Shown piece by piece: positions 46,101 to 55,715 of a DNA stretch of 64,000 nucleotides. Each line of letters opens with the position of its first letter. The stretch's first letter is position 1. Under the pieces are notes generated by a model. It searched no databases. It was given only the letters and a program-made list of their open reading frames with translations, and had not been told where the DNA came from. Source of the stretch: Chaenocephalus aceratus (taxonomy: Eukaryota > Chordata > Actinopteri > Perciformes > Channichthyidae); the NCBI GenBank assembly GCA_023974075.1, contig CM043788.1:26347480-26411479 (forward strand). Reading direction: 5' to 3'. A program made the position numbers and the translations under genes.

Positions 46101-49100
46101 TTCCGGGTCACTACCGGAGGACCGAGGAGTCGAGATTAGATTATTGAGAAGCCTTCAAGTGACCCCTGTAGCTGGGCCCATGCTCACAGGTGCTGACAAT
46201 CAGGGGCCAATCACCGCCATTTACACTGGGGGGGGGGGGGGCCAAAGTCAGGCAATGCCTACATTTGATTCCTAAACAAAATGATTCAAACACACATTGC
46301 TAGAGTCCTGTGCGTCTTCACACTTGACCTACTTGTACTGGGACCCTGTCTCACATGCAAGTGGGCCGTTTAATCCTCTGCACAAAGCCCCTGCCAGACA
46401 CCACGTCATAGAGCTGCATATCTGAATCTTATGTTGAAGCATTACACGTAGGGATGTCCCGATCACCTTTTTTTGCTCCCGATCCGATTCCGATCATTTG
46501 ATTTTGACAATCTGCCGATACCGATTTTTCCCGATCCGATCTTTATGCAATGCATTAAGAGAAAAAAAAGGTAACAGATAACGGCTGGTCATCCAATGCG
46601 ATGAATTCAGCTATCTTGGCTGTTATTGTGTTGGCCTTTTCACTGTTCTGGGGCAGTTTCTCTTTCCTTTTAGAAGTCTCTGAAAGTGTCGGTTGTTTCA
46701 GTGCCGTTACCTGAGTGGCCGCTGTGTACTCGTCGTGTTGTTGTTGGTGTTTGTTTCTCAGGTGGCGTATTAGATTGGTCGTGTTGAACGTAGCTCTGTT
46801 CTTTCCACCATGCGGAACCTCTGCCTTGCAAACATTGCATCTGGCTGTTACACTGCCTTCGCTTTCAATTTTATAATACTTCCAAACTGCTGATTTCAGA
46901 GAAATAAGCAACCAGGTCTATGAAAACAAGCCCAAAGAAAGCAACACATACATGATGTTGTGTAATTTTAAACCAAAACTAAGTCCTCAGGATGACTTTA
47001 AGACGTGAACATGGTCATTTCTGTGTTGTAACATTAAATAAAAAAAAAATATTTTATTAAAAAAAAAAAAAAAAATCCTGATCCCCGATTTTTTTCTCCC
47101 GATCCCCGATCTTTTGAAAATCACGTGATCGGCTCCGATCCCCGATCACGTGATCGGATCATCTCTAATTACACGGTCTCACTATGGTCTATATGTTGCA
47201 GTCTTAAAGCATCCATTGAAGGAATTTAATGCATACAAGCAGGAAAAGAAAGTTAGACTCGAGGTGTGAGAAGGGTATTTTTGTAGGGTATGATAAAACA
47301 GCCCAGCATACCTAGTCTACAACCCTACAGTGTCTACAGTGTTCGAAAACACAGGCAAGTGAAGTTTGTCACAAAAAGTATAGTCGAGCGATATACACAG
47401 ACTGATTTTGAGGCAAGTGATGACGATTTTTATGAGAAAAGGTTTGTATCCACCAAGCCAGAAACCCAGGGGACTGACTCGTGTCCAAAAGAGACACAGG
47501 AGGCTCGAACGGAGACTATGACACAAACACTCGGACAGGAAAGGGAGCAGAAGGTCAAAATAGAAGCTATCCCCAACGAGAAAGGAAGAGACCTCAGTAT
47601 TTAGAGGACTACGAATGTAAAGTACAGTGTGAGGACCAGAAGTATGTAAACTGCAACAGAGTAATGTATAATGTACCAAACACCTTTAAAGAGGCCATAA
47701 ATTCAGCAGAGTCAAAACTCTGGACTGATGCTATGCCGGAGGAAATGAATTCTCTTAAGGAAAATGACACATTCACATTGACCACACTACCAGAGGGCAA
47801 AAATGCAGTGGGGGGTAGATGGTAGGGGTGTTGAAAATAATCGTTTCTACGATGCATTGCGATGCGGACGATTCGGTATCGATGCAGTGACGGAAGATAA
47901 TCGATTATAGCGTAGTAACGTTGCTTCCTGATTTTCCGGCCACGGCTTTACTATAAAGTTTTTTTTCTGCCACTTTAATATCAAATCGGTCGGTGACGCA
48001 GAGATCAGGGAACAGACGTGACAGCGGCACAGCAACACCAAACGCGGAGCAGTCTGCTTTATCCACCAACACAAGAACACCAGTCCAGAACCAACAGCAG
48101 AAGGACCCGCTCTGAATCACTCCGTGTCGCTGCGGCTCAGAGACACAGGGATTTATGTTTTTCAAAAATAATCGCGTTACAATCATGTCAGGTTTTTGGT
48201 GGATATAATTAAGTCTTGGATTGCAGAGTATGAATGCCCTCTAGCAATTTTCAGACGATATATATGTGAGTAAAGTTTGTGTAGGCAGGAGGAAAAAAGC
48301 TTCCGCGATCACCGTCTCCTCTCGTCCTCCAAACCCCGCCCTGAAAATAATGAGTGACAGGCTGATAGTGACCCAATAGAAACTTTATTATTCACTTAAT
48401 CACTGAGATATAATGAAGCTAATTTAATCTCATACATTCATGGGATTTATGTAACAGTAAGACAGAGAATGTAAGTGTGCACCCACATGCAGTATTTTTG
48501 TTTGTATATGCTATTGTAAATACTCCTGTTGTCTGCTGTGTTCAAACTCAAGTCCCGTGTGTGATGCCACATTCAGGACATTCAGTGTTTTTAACAGAAG
48601 ACTGTTGCTAGAAGCTGCAGCTAGACTGCAGAAGCATTAGTTTTTTGTTTTTGAGGATGGAACCACTTCACACACAGATATAGGGAGGCTAGACCTATAC
48701 AATTCATTTATTTTGGTTTATAAATTAATGTCAAGACATTTATGTTATTGATTTCTGAAGCACTTTCTAAATAATAAAAAGAGAGTTCATATGTATTTAG
48801 TTACTGCATGTATGCATTGATGAAAAAATAAACCATGTGCAGTAATATAGAAAATTGAGGATGCAACGCATTGGTATGAATCGTGATGCATCGGGATATC
48901 GAATTGAATCGAAGACAGGCTAATCGTAATCGAATCGTGAGACCAGTGAAGATGCACAGCCCAGATGGGTCTATCCAATCAAAGAAAACGCAGAAAAGAC
49001 TGAGATATATAAAGCCAGATATGTTGCAAAGGGATATAGTCAAGTGGCAGGAATAGAGTATAAGGAGACATTTTCCCCGACTGCAAACATGACATCAGTA

Positions 49101-51276
49101 AGAAGAAGCTTGATGCAACTGGCAGCTCAACATGACTACATCAGATGGATGTTAAAACTGCGTATTTACATGCTCCAATTGATTGTGAGCTGTATGTACA
49201 GCAACCTGAAGGTTTTGAGGTCAAGTCAGACACAGATGAAAAGCTAGTCTGCAAGCTGAATAAATCACTGTATGGGTTAACAATACAATCTGGAAGAAAC
49301 TGGAATAAAATGTTGCATGATCATCTCTGTGAGAACGGTTTTGCACAAAACCCAGCTGATCACTGTGTCTACAGTAAAGGAATAGAAAATGAGAGGATCA
49401 TTCTGATTATTTGGGTGGATGACTTGGTTATCACAGCTAATGATATTCACACAATTAATACTGTGAAAGAAATGTTGAGCACGAAATTCAAAATGAAGGA
49501 TCTTGGGAAACTTAAACATTTCCTAGACATTGACTTTACTCAGGAAAAAGGAGAAATAAAGATAGGTCAAAAGAAATTCATTACAAAAAATACTGGAAAA
49601 GTTTGGTATGAATGACTGTAAGCCAAGGTCCACCCCGTGTGAACAGAAACACAACTTTAATGATGATGGTGAAGCTGTTGATGCAACACAATATCGTTTA
49701 GTGGTAGGCAGCTTAATATATTTATGACATCTACACGGCCTGATCTAAGTTGGATAGTCAGTAAACTGTCACAGTATTTTTCAGAGCCAAAGGAACAACA
49801 CTGGTTAACTGCTAAACATGTATTGAGGTACTTAAAGGGCAGAATTAATCAGGAGCTATGTTTTAAACAAGATGAAAAACTGAAACTTTTTGCCTACTGT
49901 GATGCGGATTGGGCAACAGACCAAAATGACAGACGGATACAGGGTACTGTTTTAGTCGAACTAGCAATGGGCCTGTTATTTCTTGGAGATCAAAGAAACA
50001 GCAAACAGTAGCTTTGTCGACATGTGAGGCACAGTACATGCAATTGCTCTATCCAAGAACCCAGTATGTCATCAACGATGTAAACATGTGGATATCAAGT
50101 ATCATTTTGTTCGAACTGTACTGAGTGATAACATGATAACCATTGACTATTGCCCTACAGCTGATATGGTTGCTGATATTTTCACTAAGCCTGCAACAAA
50201 GGTCAAAAGTGAGAAATGTGTATAAAGTATTTGTTTGGAATGGAATGTAAATAACCCCAGCAATTTTAAAACACTGTGTTATTGTGCAAGTGAGTGAGTA
50301 AGGTGTTTACATTTGAATTAATGCTGAGAAATTGTGCAGTATAAGAGTAAGTGGGGGTGTTGAATTATAATATATGAATTTGTTTATTTAATACTCTTAT
50401 ACTAATCACTTCCTGTATTCCCGTGATAAAAGGGACACGCGCAATAAAACGTGTCACTTCCGGTTGAAGCAAAGCCGACGGTGTATGTGTGTATTTATTC
50501 CTCTGTCACGTTAAACTATGTTCACGATATTCCTGCCCTAAGATCATGGCATCGATAACAATCATTATGTAAATAATTAGAACACGTCTAATGCAATTAG
50601 ATACAATTTAACAGCTGCACACAATAACCTCCGAACGACCACTACGTTAAATGAATAACCTTCTAGCTTCATGCTGTTAAGAGTTATTGCAAGGCTGTTG
50701 TTACGCTGCATTAGCTTTGAGCTTGGTGTAACGTTACCTAATAAAACTGGCAACCGTATACCTGAACGTTATCAGCCATCCTCCCATTTTAACGCTAGCT
50801 AACGTAATGCTTATCAGTTTAGGGTGCAACTAGCAAACATACAAATAATGTATTATAACAACACTGGTGTTTTGTCAAAGAGCATATGAATTTGTTCTTC
50901 CCTGATTAAGTAAAGTAGATCACATGTAGTGCACAGCTTTAGCACAACAGCAGCTAGCTAGCATTAACAACACCACCTACTGTTATGATTTGAGAACACT
51001 AGCTAGCACCAAGCTAAACAACGTCCGGGTAACGAACATCACACTGCCCCAGCCTAAATACAGAAACTAACAAGGTGACATTTGTGTTATTTTAGGTAGA
51101 TTAAGGTAGATTACTGAGGATACAACTCGTATCAAACTGCTCTGTGTTACCTTGGTTTGCAGAGGGCTTTCGGTCCATGATAAACTGGTTTGTCTCGCTT
51201 TGTTGGACCGTCGGCGGGTGCTTCTCGGCAGCTCCGAGCAGGATGTCGAAGTGGTTGTTTGAGACCTGAGTCTCAT
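34190..51276 (-). CDS. ctdspl3: CTD small phosphatase-like protein 3-like (11 coding exons)
   Basis: Coding exons in transcript order: 51151-51276, 40434-40557, 40167-40307, 39682-39793, 39480-39591, 38654-38740, 38438-38500, 37974-38053, 36939-37065, 36554-36649, 34190-34255. All are GT/AG and in phase, giving 1134 nt and 377 aa. The N-terminus MRLRSQ resembles CTDSPL2. Residues ~198-365 form an FCP1/SCP-type HAD phosphatase domain, a family that removes phosphate from RNA polymerase II CTD and other proteins. The nucleophile motif, split by the exon 5/6 junction, reads D204-L-E206-E-T208, whereas active members have DxDxT; the acid/base Asp is replaced by Glu. Thr260 (YTCAKK), Lys299 (HYIKDL) and Asp315-Asn316 (LDNAP) are kept. 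Activity may be altered or lost, with the fold retained. Intron 1 is 10.6 kb and packed with transposons. The symbol rests on recall of fish ctdspl3 proteins. Confidence 0.88.
35271..36352 (+). mobile_element. hAT MITE in the last ctdspl3-like intron
   Basis: The ends are TAGGGATCTTAAGATTCAC and (inverted) TAGGGATGTGCATC, flanked by 8 bp repeats CACTACAC (35263-35270) and CACGACAC (36353-36360), one mismatch. The right part is rich in CATCGTATCG-type motifs usual in fish hAT elements. Near 35592-35650 an out-of-frame remnant reads STRNLATHIERRHG, the tail of a BED-type zinc finger, so it derives from a transposase-bearing parent. Confidence 0.75.
38145..38300. repeat. Interspersed repeat fragment in an intron
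   Basis: TAATGTCATTATACATGTAC followed by AATGAGAT resembles a tail motif seen very often in fish genomes (TTATTGTCATTGTACATGTA). Clade not assigned. Confidence 0.3.
38970..39437 (+). pseudogene. 5'-truncated non-LTR retrotransposon 3' end
   Basis: The frame 39008-39202 ends with FVLPQSKSNMGQKTVMHRA and SWNSLPVHI, the pattern found at the extreme C-terminus of many LINE reverse transcriptases (T-x-x-G-K ... W-N-S-L-P). It is followed by an AT-rich 3' UTR ending in AATCCTAAAA repeats and a poly(A)-like run at about 39413-39436. Only the C-terminal ~60 residues remain. It lies in the ctdspl3-like intron between 38741 and 39479. Confidence 0.5.
40761..40824. repeat. Perfect 30-bp-arm hairpin in ctdspl3-like intron 1
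   Basis: Arms 40761-40790 and 40795-40824 are exact reverse complements separated by a TTTT loop, with no mismatch in 30 bp. It does not match the ends of any nearby element. Possible origins are a recent snap-back duplication, a tiny MITE, or a functional RNA hairpin. Confidence 0.95.
41315..42536 (+). mobile_element. L2-clade LINE, 5'-truncated and decayed
   Basis: Reverse-transcriptase traces start with PQGSVL near 41348, continue to HFHCYADDTQLYL in a shifted frame near 41427-41466, then a 174-codon frame at 41536-42060 with NLGVIFDQDLSF and RDHITPVLADLHWLPIEHRI. A further frame (LRSKNAGLLVVPR) precedes a 3' UTR that runs to the AAT repeat at 42537. L2/Maui-type elements share this C-terminal order. 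Several frameshifts and stops make it inactive. It lies on the opposite strand to the host gene, ctdspl3-like. Confidence 0.75.
42537..44758 (-). mobile_element. L2-clade LINE, 5'-truncated, long intact RT frame
   Basis: Minus-strand element whose 3' end is an (AAT)n run at 42537-42560 preceded by AAAGCGCTTTTCC and CACTTTACAG. The ORF2 remnants are one 445-codon frame (42921-44258) and an upstream frame (to 44307) covering the linker before the RT. The 5' end is lost near a 25-base poly-G run (44725-44749). The element is on the same strand as the host gene. Confidence 0.85.
42921..44258 (-). pseudogene. L2 reverse transcriptase (partial ORF2)
   Basis: The 445-residue open frame spans most of the RT domain. 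Motif A is around residue 148-157 (DLTAAFDTIDH), the PQGSVLGPLLF block is at ~207-217, and the catalytic YADD is at 238-241. The C-terminal LINE segment follows (FVTSRLDYCNSIL, HITPVLQNLHWLPV). The frame ends APPTSPT where L2 relatives continue about 50-60 residues further, so a frameshift cut the C-terminus. The upstream frame 44307-44840 (WYTPELRQMKSQKRQLERLH) is the inter-domain part. No apurinic endonuclease domain remains. The intact catalytic core suggests a fairly young insertion. Confidence 0.8.
44759..45289. other. Intron 1 filler with homopolymer run
   Basis: No exon or named element. A C19 run lies at 45137-45155, just before the next hAT remnant. Confidence 0.4.
45290..45830 (+). 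mobile_element. hAT remnant with BED zinc finger
   Basis: It begins TAGGGATGCCAGCGATTATT, a hAT-type terminus. It carries a frame at 45606-45797 starting MNKAAGKKSSSSWNYFELTS, with KCKLCEK and HLSAKHAKE forming the Cys2/His2 pattern of a BED finger like that of ZBED1/Ac-type transposases. The frame stops just after the finger. No right terminus was found, so the 3' part is deleted or replaced and the end coordinate is approximate. Confidence 0.6.
46449..47167 (-). mobile_element. hAT element with BED-finger fragment, 8 bp target duplication
   Basis: The ends are TAGGGATGTCCCGATCAC and (inverted) TAGAGATGATCCGATCAC. ATTACACG occurs exactly on both sides (46441-46448 and 47168-47175). The minus-strand frame 46555-46911 encodes a BED zinc finger (RCNVCKAEV ... 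NLIRHLRNKH), then ITAKIAEFIALDDQPLS, a block that precedes the catalytic region in ZBED4/ZBED6-like transposases. The frame ends there, so the copy is internally deleted and non-autonomous. Confidence 0.85.
47823..48963. mobile_element. hAT-like MITE inserted in the copia RT gene
   Basis: The copia frame breaks exactly after GGRW and resumes with VYPIK, so the intervening ~1.14 kb is an insertion. Its ends are TAGGGGTGTT and (inverted) TGGGCTGTGC, hAT-like. Target sequence AGATGG lies on both sides (47817-47822, 48963-48968), a 5-6 bp duplicate that was probably 8 bp before decay. The flanks are rich in GATGCATCG/ATCGAAT-type motifs, as in other fish hAT MITEs. Confidence 0.75.
50358..50560 (+). 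repeat. 3' LTR of the copia element
   Basis: Starts TGTTGAATTATAATATATGA directly after the purine tract and contains AATAAA at 50443-50448. It ends around the CCTGCCCTAAGATCATGGCA block. The right boundary is approximate because no second LTR is available for comparison. Confidence 0.5.
50561..51150. other. 5' part of ctdspl3-like intron 1
   Basis: AT-rich sequence with GCTAGCTAACG-type motifs common near teleost promoters (near 50795 and 50950). No exon or element recognised. Confidence 0.4.
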
Positions 51277-51511
51277 TTTACTTCTTTAAATGGAACTGTT
51301 TAACGTAGAAAACATCAAACTCGTCCACTGTGATTAAGCTTTCTAGTCCGATCGCTTTGCCCCCTTCTTTATTTCCCCCTGCAGTCCGGGTGTAGCTCCG
51401 CCCCGTGTCTTCTCGATCAGCAGCGTGTTCAAATCTGCCGGGTGCGATAGGTTCAGCACTGCGGGCAGCGGAACTGGGCGGTGCTTACGAAAGCTCCAGG
51501 CTGAAGTCGAA
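51277..51511 (-). promoter_or_regulatory. Probable ctdspl3-like promoter
   Basis: This G+C-rich stretch lies directly upstream of the start codon. It has an Sp1-type GC box (CTCCGCCCC, 51396-51404) and several CpGs, with no TATA box noticed. It is cut short at 51512 by the first unit of a transposon array, leaving only about 235 bp of unique promoter. Confidence 0.4.
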
Positions 51512-51585
51512 GGCTGCAGTCGAATAGTCCATTTAGCTTAGGAACCTTCCGAACGGAGTGAAATGTACGGTGGCCCTGAAGTGCA

Positions 51586-51727
51586 AGACACCACAGCATT
51601 TCAGAAAACACTACAGCATTTCACAAAACACTACAGCATTTCAGAAAACACCACAGCATTTCACAAAAACACTACAGCATTTCAGAAAACACCACAGCAT
51701 TTCAGAAAACACCACAGCATTTCACAT
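51586..51727 (+). repeat. Seven ~20-bp tandem units in the left foldback arm
   Basis: The unit is ACCACAGCATTTCAGAAAAC, alternating with ACTACAGCATTTCACAAAAC forms. Confidence 0.9.
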
Positions 51728-52875
51728 TGGACGGAAAGGGTATTCCTTTAGGGAGAACACTTCTTGTTTGTGATTGGACAGAGCCAGCCAGAGAAGCATT
51801 GCTGTGATTGGTTGTTTTTGCTGCCAGTCAAGAAATGACGCTTCGTGATTGGCCCAACACATCAGCCGTTAGCTGTTAGCACACACTCAGAGCTCACAGC
51901 TCCTCATATCTGTTCAGAAACTGGACAAAAGTTAAACATGTACAAACCACAGACTGTCTATGTCATGGTGAATACAGTCGCTGCTTTATTTATGTCTGTA
52001 TGATGTTGTTGTGAATGTGGATGGAGCAGCTACAGGTTAGTTTAGCCTGATGGATCTGATTCCGATTTACATGGAGATACGCCCCGCCCCCTCTCCAGCG
52101 TCTTGTTTGAATGACAGGAGTAAACACAGAATTAATGCTTTATTAACTCATGGTTTTTAAGGGGCTTATCTCCATGTAAATACTATGGTAGACCACCCAA
52201 TATTCGCATCGCTCTAATCGCTCGAGTTTCACCGCGGCTGTCAGCTGTGTTTGCTCCTGTCAATGCTGTCATTCAAACAAGAGGCGCTGGAGAGGGGACG
52301 GGGCGTATCTCCATGTAAATCCTACAACAAAATGAACATATTTGACCGTGATTTAATTGTAATACACGTTTCAAAGTGATGCCGAAGTAACTACATACTG
52401 ATAACAGTTAGTAAAAACCATGAATTAACGCTTTGACAAGTCTGCAGACAAGACGGCAGGCGAAAAGCTTTTAAAATGCGTGTTTTCTGAATCGGATCCA
52501 TCAGGCTAAACTAACCTGTAGCTGCTCCCTCCACACTCACAACAACGTCATACAGACATAAATAAAGCAGCGACTGTATTCGCCATGACATAGACAGTCT
52601 GTGGTTTGTACATGTTTAACTTTTGTCCAGTTTCTGAACAGATATGAGGAGCTTTGAGCTCTGAGTGTGTGCTAACGGCTGATGTGTTGGGAATGGGATC
52701 ATACGTTGTGGGACCATGGTTGGGACATATTTGGCTGTCGGGTGTTGACCAATCACGAAGCGTCATTTCTTGACTGGCAGCAAAAACAACCAATCACAGC
52801 AGTGCTTCTCTGGCTGGCTCTGTCCAATCACAAACAAGAAGTGTTCTCCCTAAAGGAATACCCTTTCCGTCCAAT

Positions 52876-53031
52876 GTGAAATGCTGTGGTGTTTTCTGAA
52901 ATGCTGTAGTGTTTTGTGAAATGCTGTGGTGTTTTGTGAAATGCTGTAGTGTTTTGTGAAATGCTGTAGTGTTTTCTGAAATGCTGTAGTGTTTTGTGAA
53001 ATGCTGTGGTGTTTTCTGAAATGCTGTGGTG
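52876..53031 (-). repeat. Eight ~20-bp tandem units in the right foldback arm
   Basis: Inverted counterpart of the left array, with one more unit (8 versus 7). Confidence 0.9.
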
Positions 53032-53914
53032 TCTTGCACTTCAGGGCCACCGTAGAATGACCCGGAAGTCCCTCAGTGGCAGCCATGATAAGTGCCGTTA
53101 GAATTCTCTCGAATGAAAGGAAAGGAGGTTTCAAACTTCCTTTATAACCTCCTTAAGCTTAGGAACCACTGGACCTCCCTAACCGAAAGGAGAGGAGAAA
53201 ATGCTGCCCCACAATGCCTTGCAGCCGCAGCATTTGCGTCACACAACAGTCGGTCGTTCACGGAAACAACGATTATGACGGAGAAATTATATCATGAAAG
53301 TTACGGTGCTTATTAAGCATTTTAAAACGTATGTGGTAAGTTGCCACACGTGCTTTGTTTTGAAAGTTCATCAGTATTATAATATGAACGTTAGTTTTGA
53401 CTGAAATTATCAAATAAAGTCAACATTTCACTGAGCTGTGTGGGGTTTGTTCAACTTTTAAAATATGTTTTAATGGTGATGTACACAGTGATAGGTGTTA
53501 AGGACTAACGTTTATAATAAATACATTTGTATTGATTTTAAGATCTTTTCATAGTTCATACAATCATACGTATTAGGATCATTTGTATTAATGTGGACCG
53601 GAGGGAGAGGGTGACGAGCAATTATAAGTTTCACTTTCATTTTTTATTTCAATTCCAACTTTGGTCATAAAGAATATGTTTCTCTGTTGTCCACGTTCAT
53701 AAAGCAAAGCAGCAGCATGAGCACGGTGCAGAGTCTCTAGATGAGTCCGCCGTTCTTATTAAATATCCATGTTGTAGTCCGCTGTATAGAAAACTGTAGT
53801 TTCCATAGTTTCCCCACAGCAGCAGACGCACAAAATGACGTCCGCTGGCACATCATAAACACGTCGGATAGTGAAAGTGCATTCGGATTCTCTAAAGTAC
53901 CGGTTGCGTTCCAA

Positions 53915-54979
53915 GGCTGAAGTCGAATAGTCCATTTAGCTTAGGAACCTTCCTAAAGGAGTGAAATGACCCGGAAGTCCCTCAGTGGCAGCCATGATAA
54001 GTGCCGTTCGAATTCTCTAGAATGATGAGAATGATAGGAAAGGAGGTTTCAAACTTCCTTTATAACCTCCTTTAGCTTAGGAACCACTGGACCTCCCTCA
54101 CCGAGAGGAGAGGAGAAAATGCTGCCCCACAATGCCTTGCAGCAGCAGCATTTGCCGTCACTCAACAGTTGGCCGTGCACGGAAACAACCGATTATGACG
54201 GAGAAATTATATCATGAAAGTTACGGTGCTTATTAAGCATTTTAAAACATAGGTGGTAAGTTGCCAAAGTGCTTTGTTTTGAACGTTCATCAGTATTATA
54301 ATCAAAGAGAGAAATATGAACGTTAGTTTTCACTGAAATTATCAAATAAAGTCAACATTTCAGTCTTTACTGAGCTGTGTGGAGTTTGTTCAACTTTTAA
54401 AAGATGTTTGAATGGTGATATACACAGTGATAGATGTTAAGGACTAACGTTTATAATAAATACATCTGTATTGATTTTAAGATCTTTAGTTCATACAATC
54501 ATACGTATTGGGATAATTGGTATTAATGTGGACCGGAGGGAGAGGGAGACGAGCAGAAGTTTCACTTTCCTTTTTTATTTCAATTCCAGCTTTGGTCCTG
54601 AAGAATATGTTTCTCTGTTGTCCACGTTCATAAAGCAAAGCAGCAGCATCAGAGCACGGTGCAGAGTCTCTAGATGAGTTTACAGCAGTCCCTCGTTCTT
54701 ATTGAACATCCATGTTGTAGTCCGCTGTATAGAAAACTGTGGTTTCCATGGTTCCCCCACAGCAGCAGACGCACACAATGACGTCCGCTGGCGCATCATA
54801 AACACGTCGGATAGTGAAAGTGCAGTCGATTCTCTAAAGTACCGCAGTCTCTTCTCCTAAGTCCTTTTGAATTCTCCTGTCCACTATCCCTTAACCCCGT
54901 GACGTTTCACTCAGAGGTCAAGGAATAGACGATAGGGTTAGAATTTAGGAGCTGATCTTTGGACTATTCGACTGCAGCC
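53915..54979 (+). mobile_element. Array unit copy B (uninterrupted reference copy)
   Basis: Begins GGCTGAAGTCGAATAGTCCA and ends TGGACTATTCGACTGCAGCC, its near-exact inverse, giving a unit of about 1.06 kb. There is no coding capacity. The AT-rich core includes TTCATCAGTATTATAATCAA and ATAATAAATACATCTGTATT. Copies A, C and D are read against this one. Confidence 0.8.
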
Positions 54980-55715
54980 GAGGTTTCAAACTTCCTTTAT
55001 AAACTCCTTTAGCTTAGTAACCACTGGACCTCCCTTGGCGAAAGGAGAGGAGAAAATGCTGCCCCACAATGCATTGCAGCCGCAGCATTTGCCGTCACTC
55101 AACAGTCGGCCGTTTACGGAAACAACCGATTATGACCGAGAAATTATATCATGAATGTTACGGTGCTTATTAAGCATTTTAAAACGTATGTGGTAAGTTG
55201 CCAAAGTGCTTTGTTTTGAAAGTTCGTCAGTATTATAATCAAAAAGAGAAATATGAACGTTAGTTTTTACCAACCCAGTCTCACAAAAAAATGTGTAATA
55301 ACTACGTTAGTCCACAACGTAGGACGTAGTATTTCTACAAAAACGCCTCTGAAATTGTAAGATCCCTATGTTTTTTTTCACCATTCATTCCAATGGCTGG
55401 CGTCTATGTCACGTGATCTTCACATTTCTCCCTGCAGAAAAAAAAAAACATGGCCGAACTTCGTTTTATTCTCGGTGTAAAATGCCTATTTAAAGTTACT
55501 TTGGCCATTAAAATGCGTTTTGATGTCATTTGATGCGAGAAATATGAGTTGTTATTTCAGATTATGTGTGCAGTGGATGTACATGATCTTTAGTTTGCTA
55601 GTTATTACGAAGATTACTTCAGGAAATGGTGTCTATACAACGTTTTCCAAGGTTACCAAGGTGGTTGCTAGGGACGCTGCTATCGATATTATTTCTGTTA
55701 TGTTGTGTAACTGTT

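Larger units (their letters stand above)
47276..50560 (+). mobile_element. Ty1/copia LTR retrotransposon, 5'-truncated and interrupted
   Basis: Polyprotein remnants appear in order. First the RT start (47611-47822: PNTFKEAINSAESKLWTDAM and LPEGKNAVGGRW), then after an inserted hAT element VYPIKENAEKTE and KARYVAKGYSQVAGIEYKET. Next comes QMDVKTAYLHAPIDCELYVQ with the catalytic WVDDLVI near 49413. RNase H follows from 49724 (STRPDLSWIVSKLSQYFSEP; YCDADWATDQNDRR) and ends YCPTADMVADIFTKPA near 50200. Frameshifts near 47580, 49140, 49600, 49725 and 49950 and a deletion near 50040 inactivate it. Gag, protease, most of integrase and the 5' LTR are absent. A purine-rich tract (GTGGGGG) precedes the 3' LTR. 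Confidence 0.8.
51566..53054. mobile_element. Foldback element with subterminal tandem repeats
   Basis: The termini are TACGGTGGCCCTGAAGTGCA and its exact inverse. The arms (51566-52064 and 52493-53054) are long imperfect inverted repeats. Inside them is another inverted pair (52065-52117 and 52266-52320), so nearly the whole 1489 bp can fold on itself. The pre-insertion site, known from copy B (GTGAAATGACCCGG), shows AAATG on the left and GAATG on the right, a ~5 bp target duplication. The left arm has lost ~65 bp between CAACAC microhomologies relative to the right arm. No protein is encoded; open frames in it come from the repeats. Superfamily unknown. Confidence 0.8.
51512..53902 (+). mobile_element. 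Array unit copy A (TIR element, family II), interrupted
   Basis: Starts GGCTGCAGTCGAATAGTCCA; copy B ends with the reverse complement of this, so it is a terminal inverted repeat. The body includes ACCCGGAAGTCCCTCAGTGG, AAATGCTGCCCCACAATGCC and a long AT-rich centre. It is split at 51565/53055 by the foldback element. It lacks the last ~110 bp (the right terminus), and copy B follows after about 12 bp. Excluding the insertion it is about 0.9 kb. Confidence 0.75.

Noticed and set aside
45955..46140. Possible MITE with CTCCTCGGT ends
   Set aside because: Short inverted motifs are present but I could not find matching ends or a target duplication.
51586..53031. CRISPR-like look of short regular repeats
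   Set aside because: Units are contiguous with no unique spacers, lie in inverted orientation in two arms, and the DNA is eukaryotic.
51558..53134. Repetitive open frames (QHFRKHHSIS-type peptides) on both strands
   Set aside because: They are translations of the 20-bp tandem units of the foldback element; no start, splice or codon evidence for a gene.
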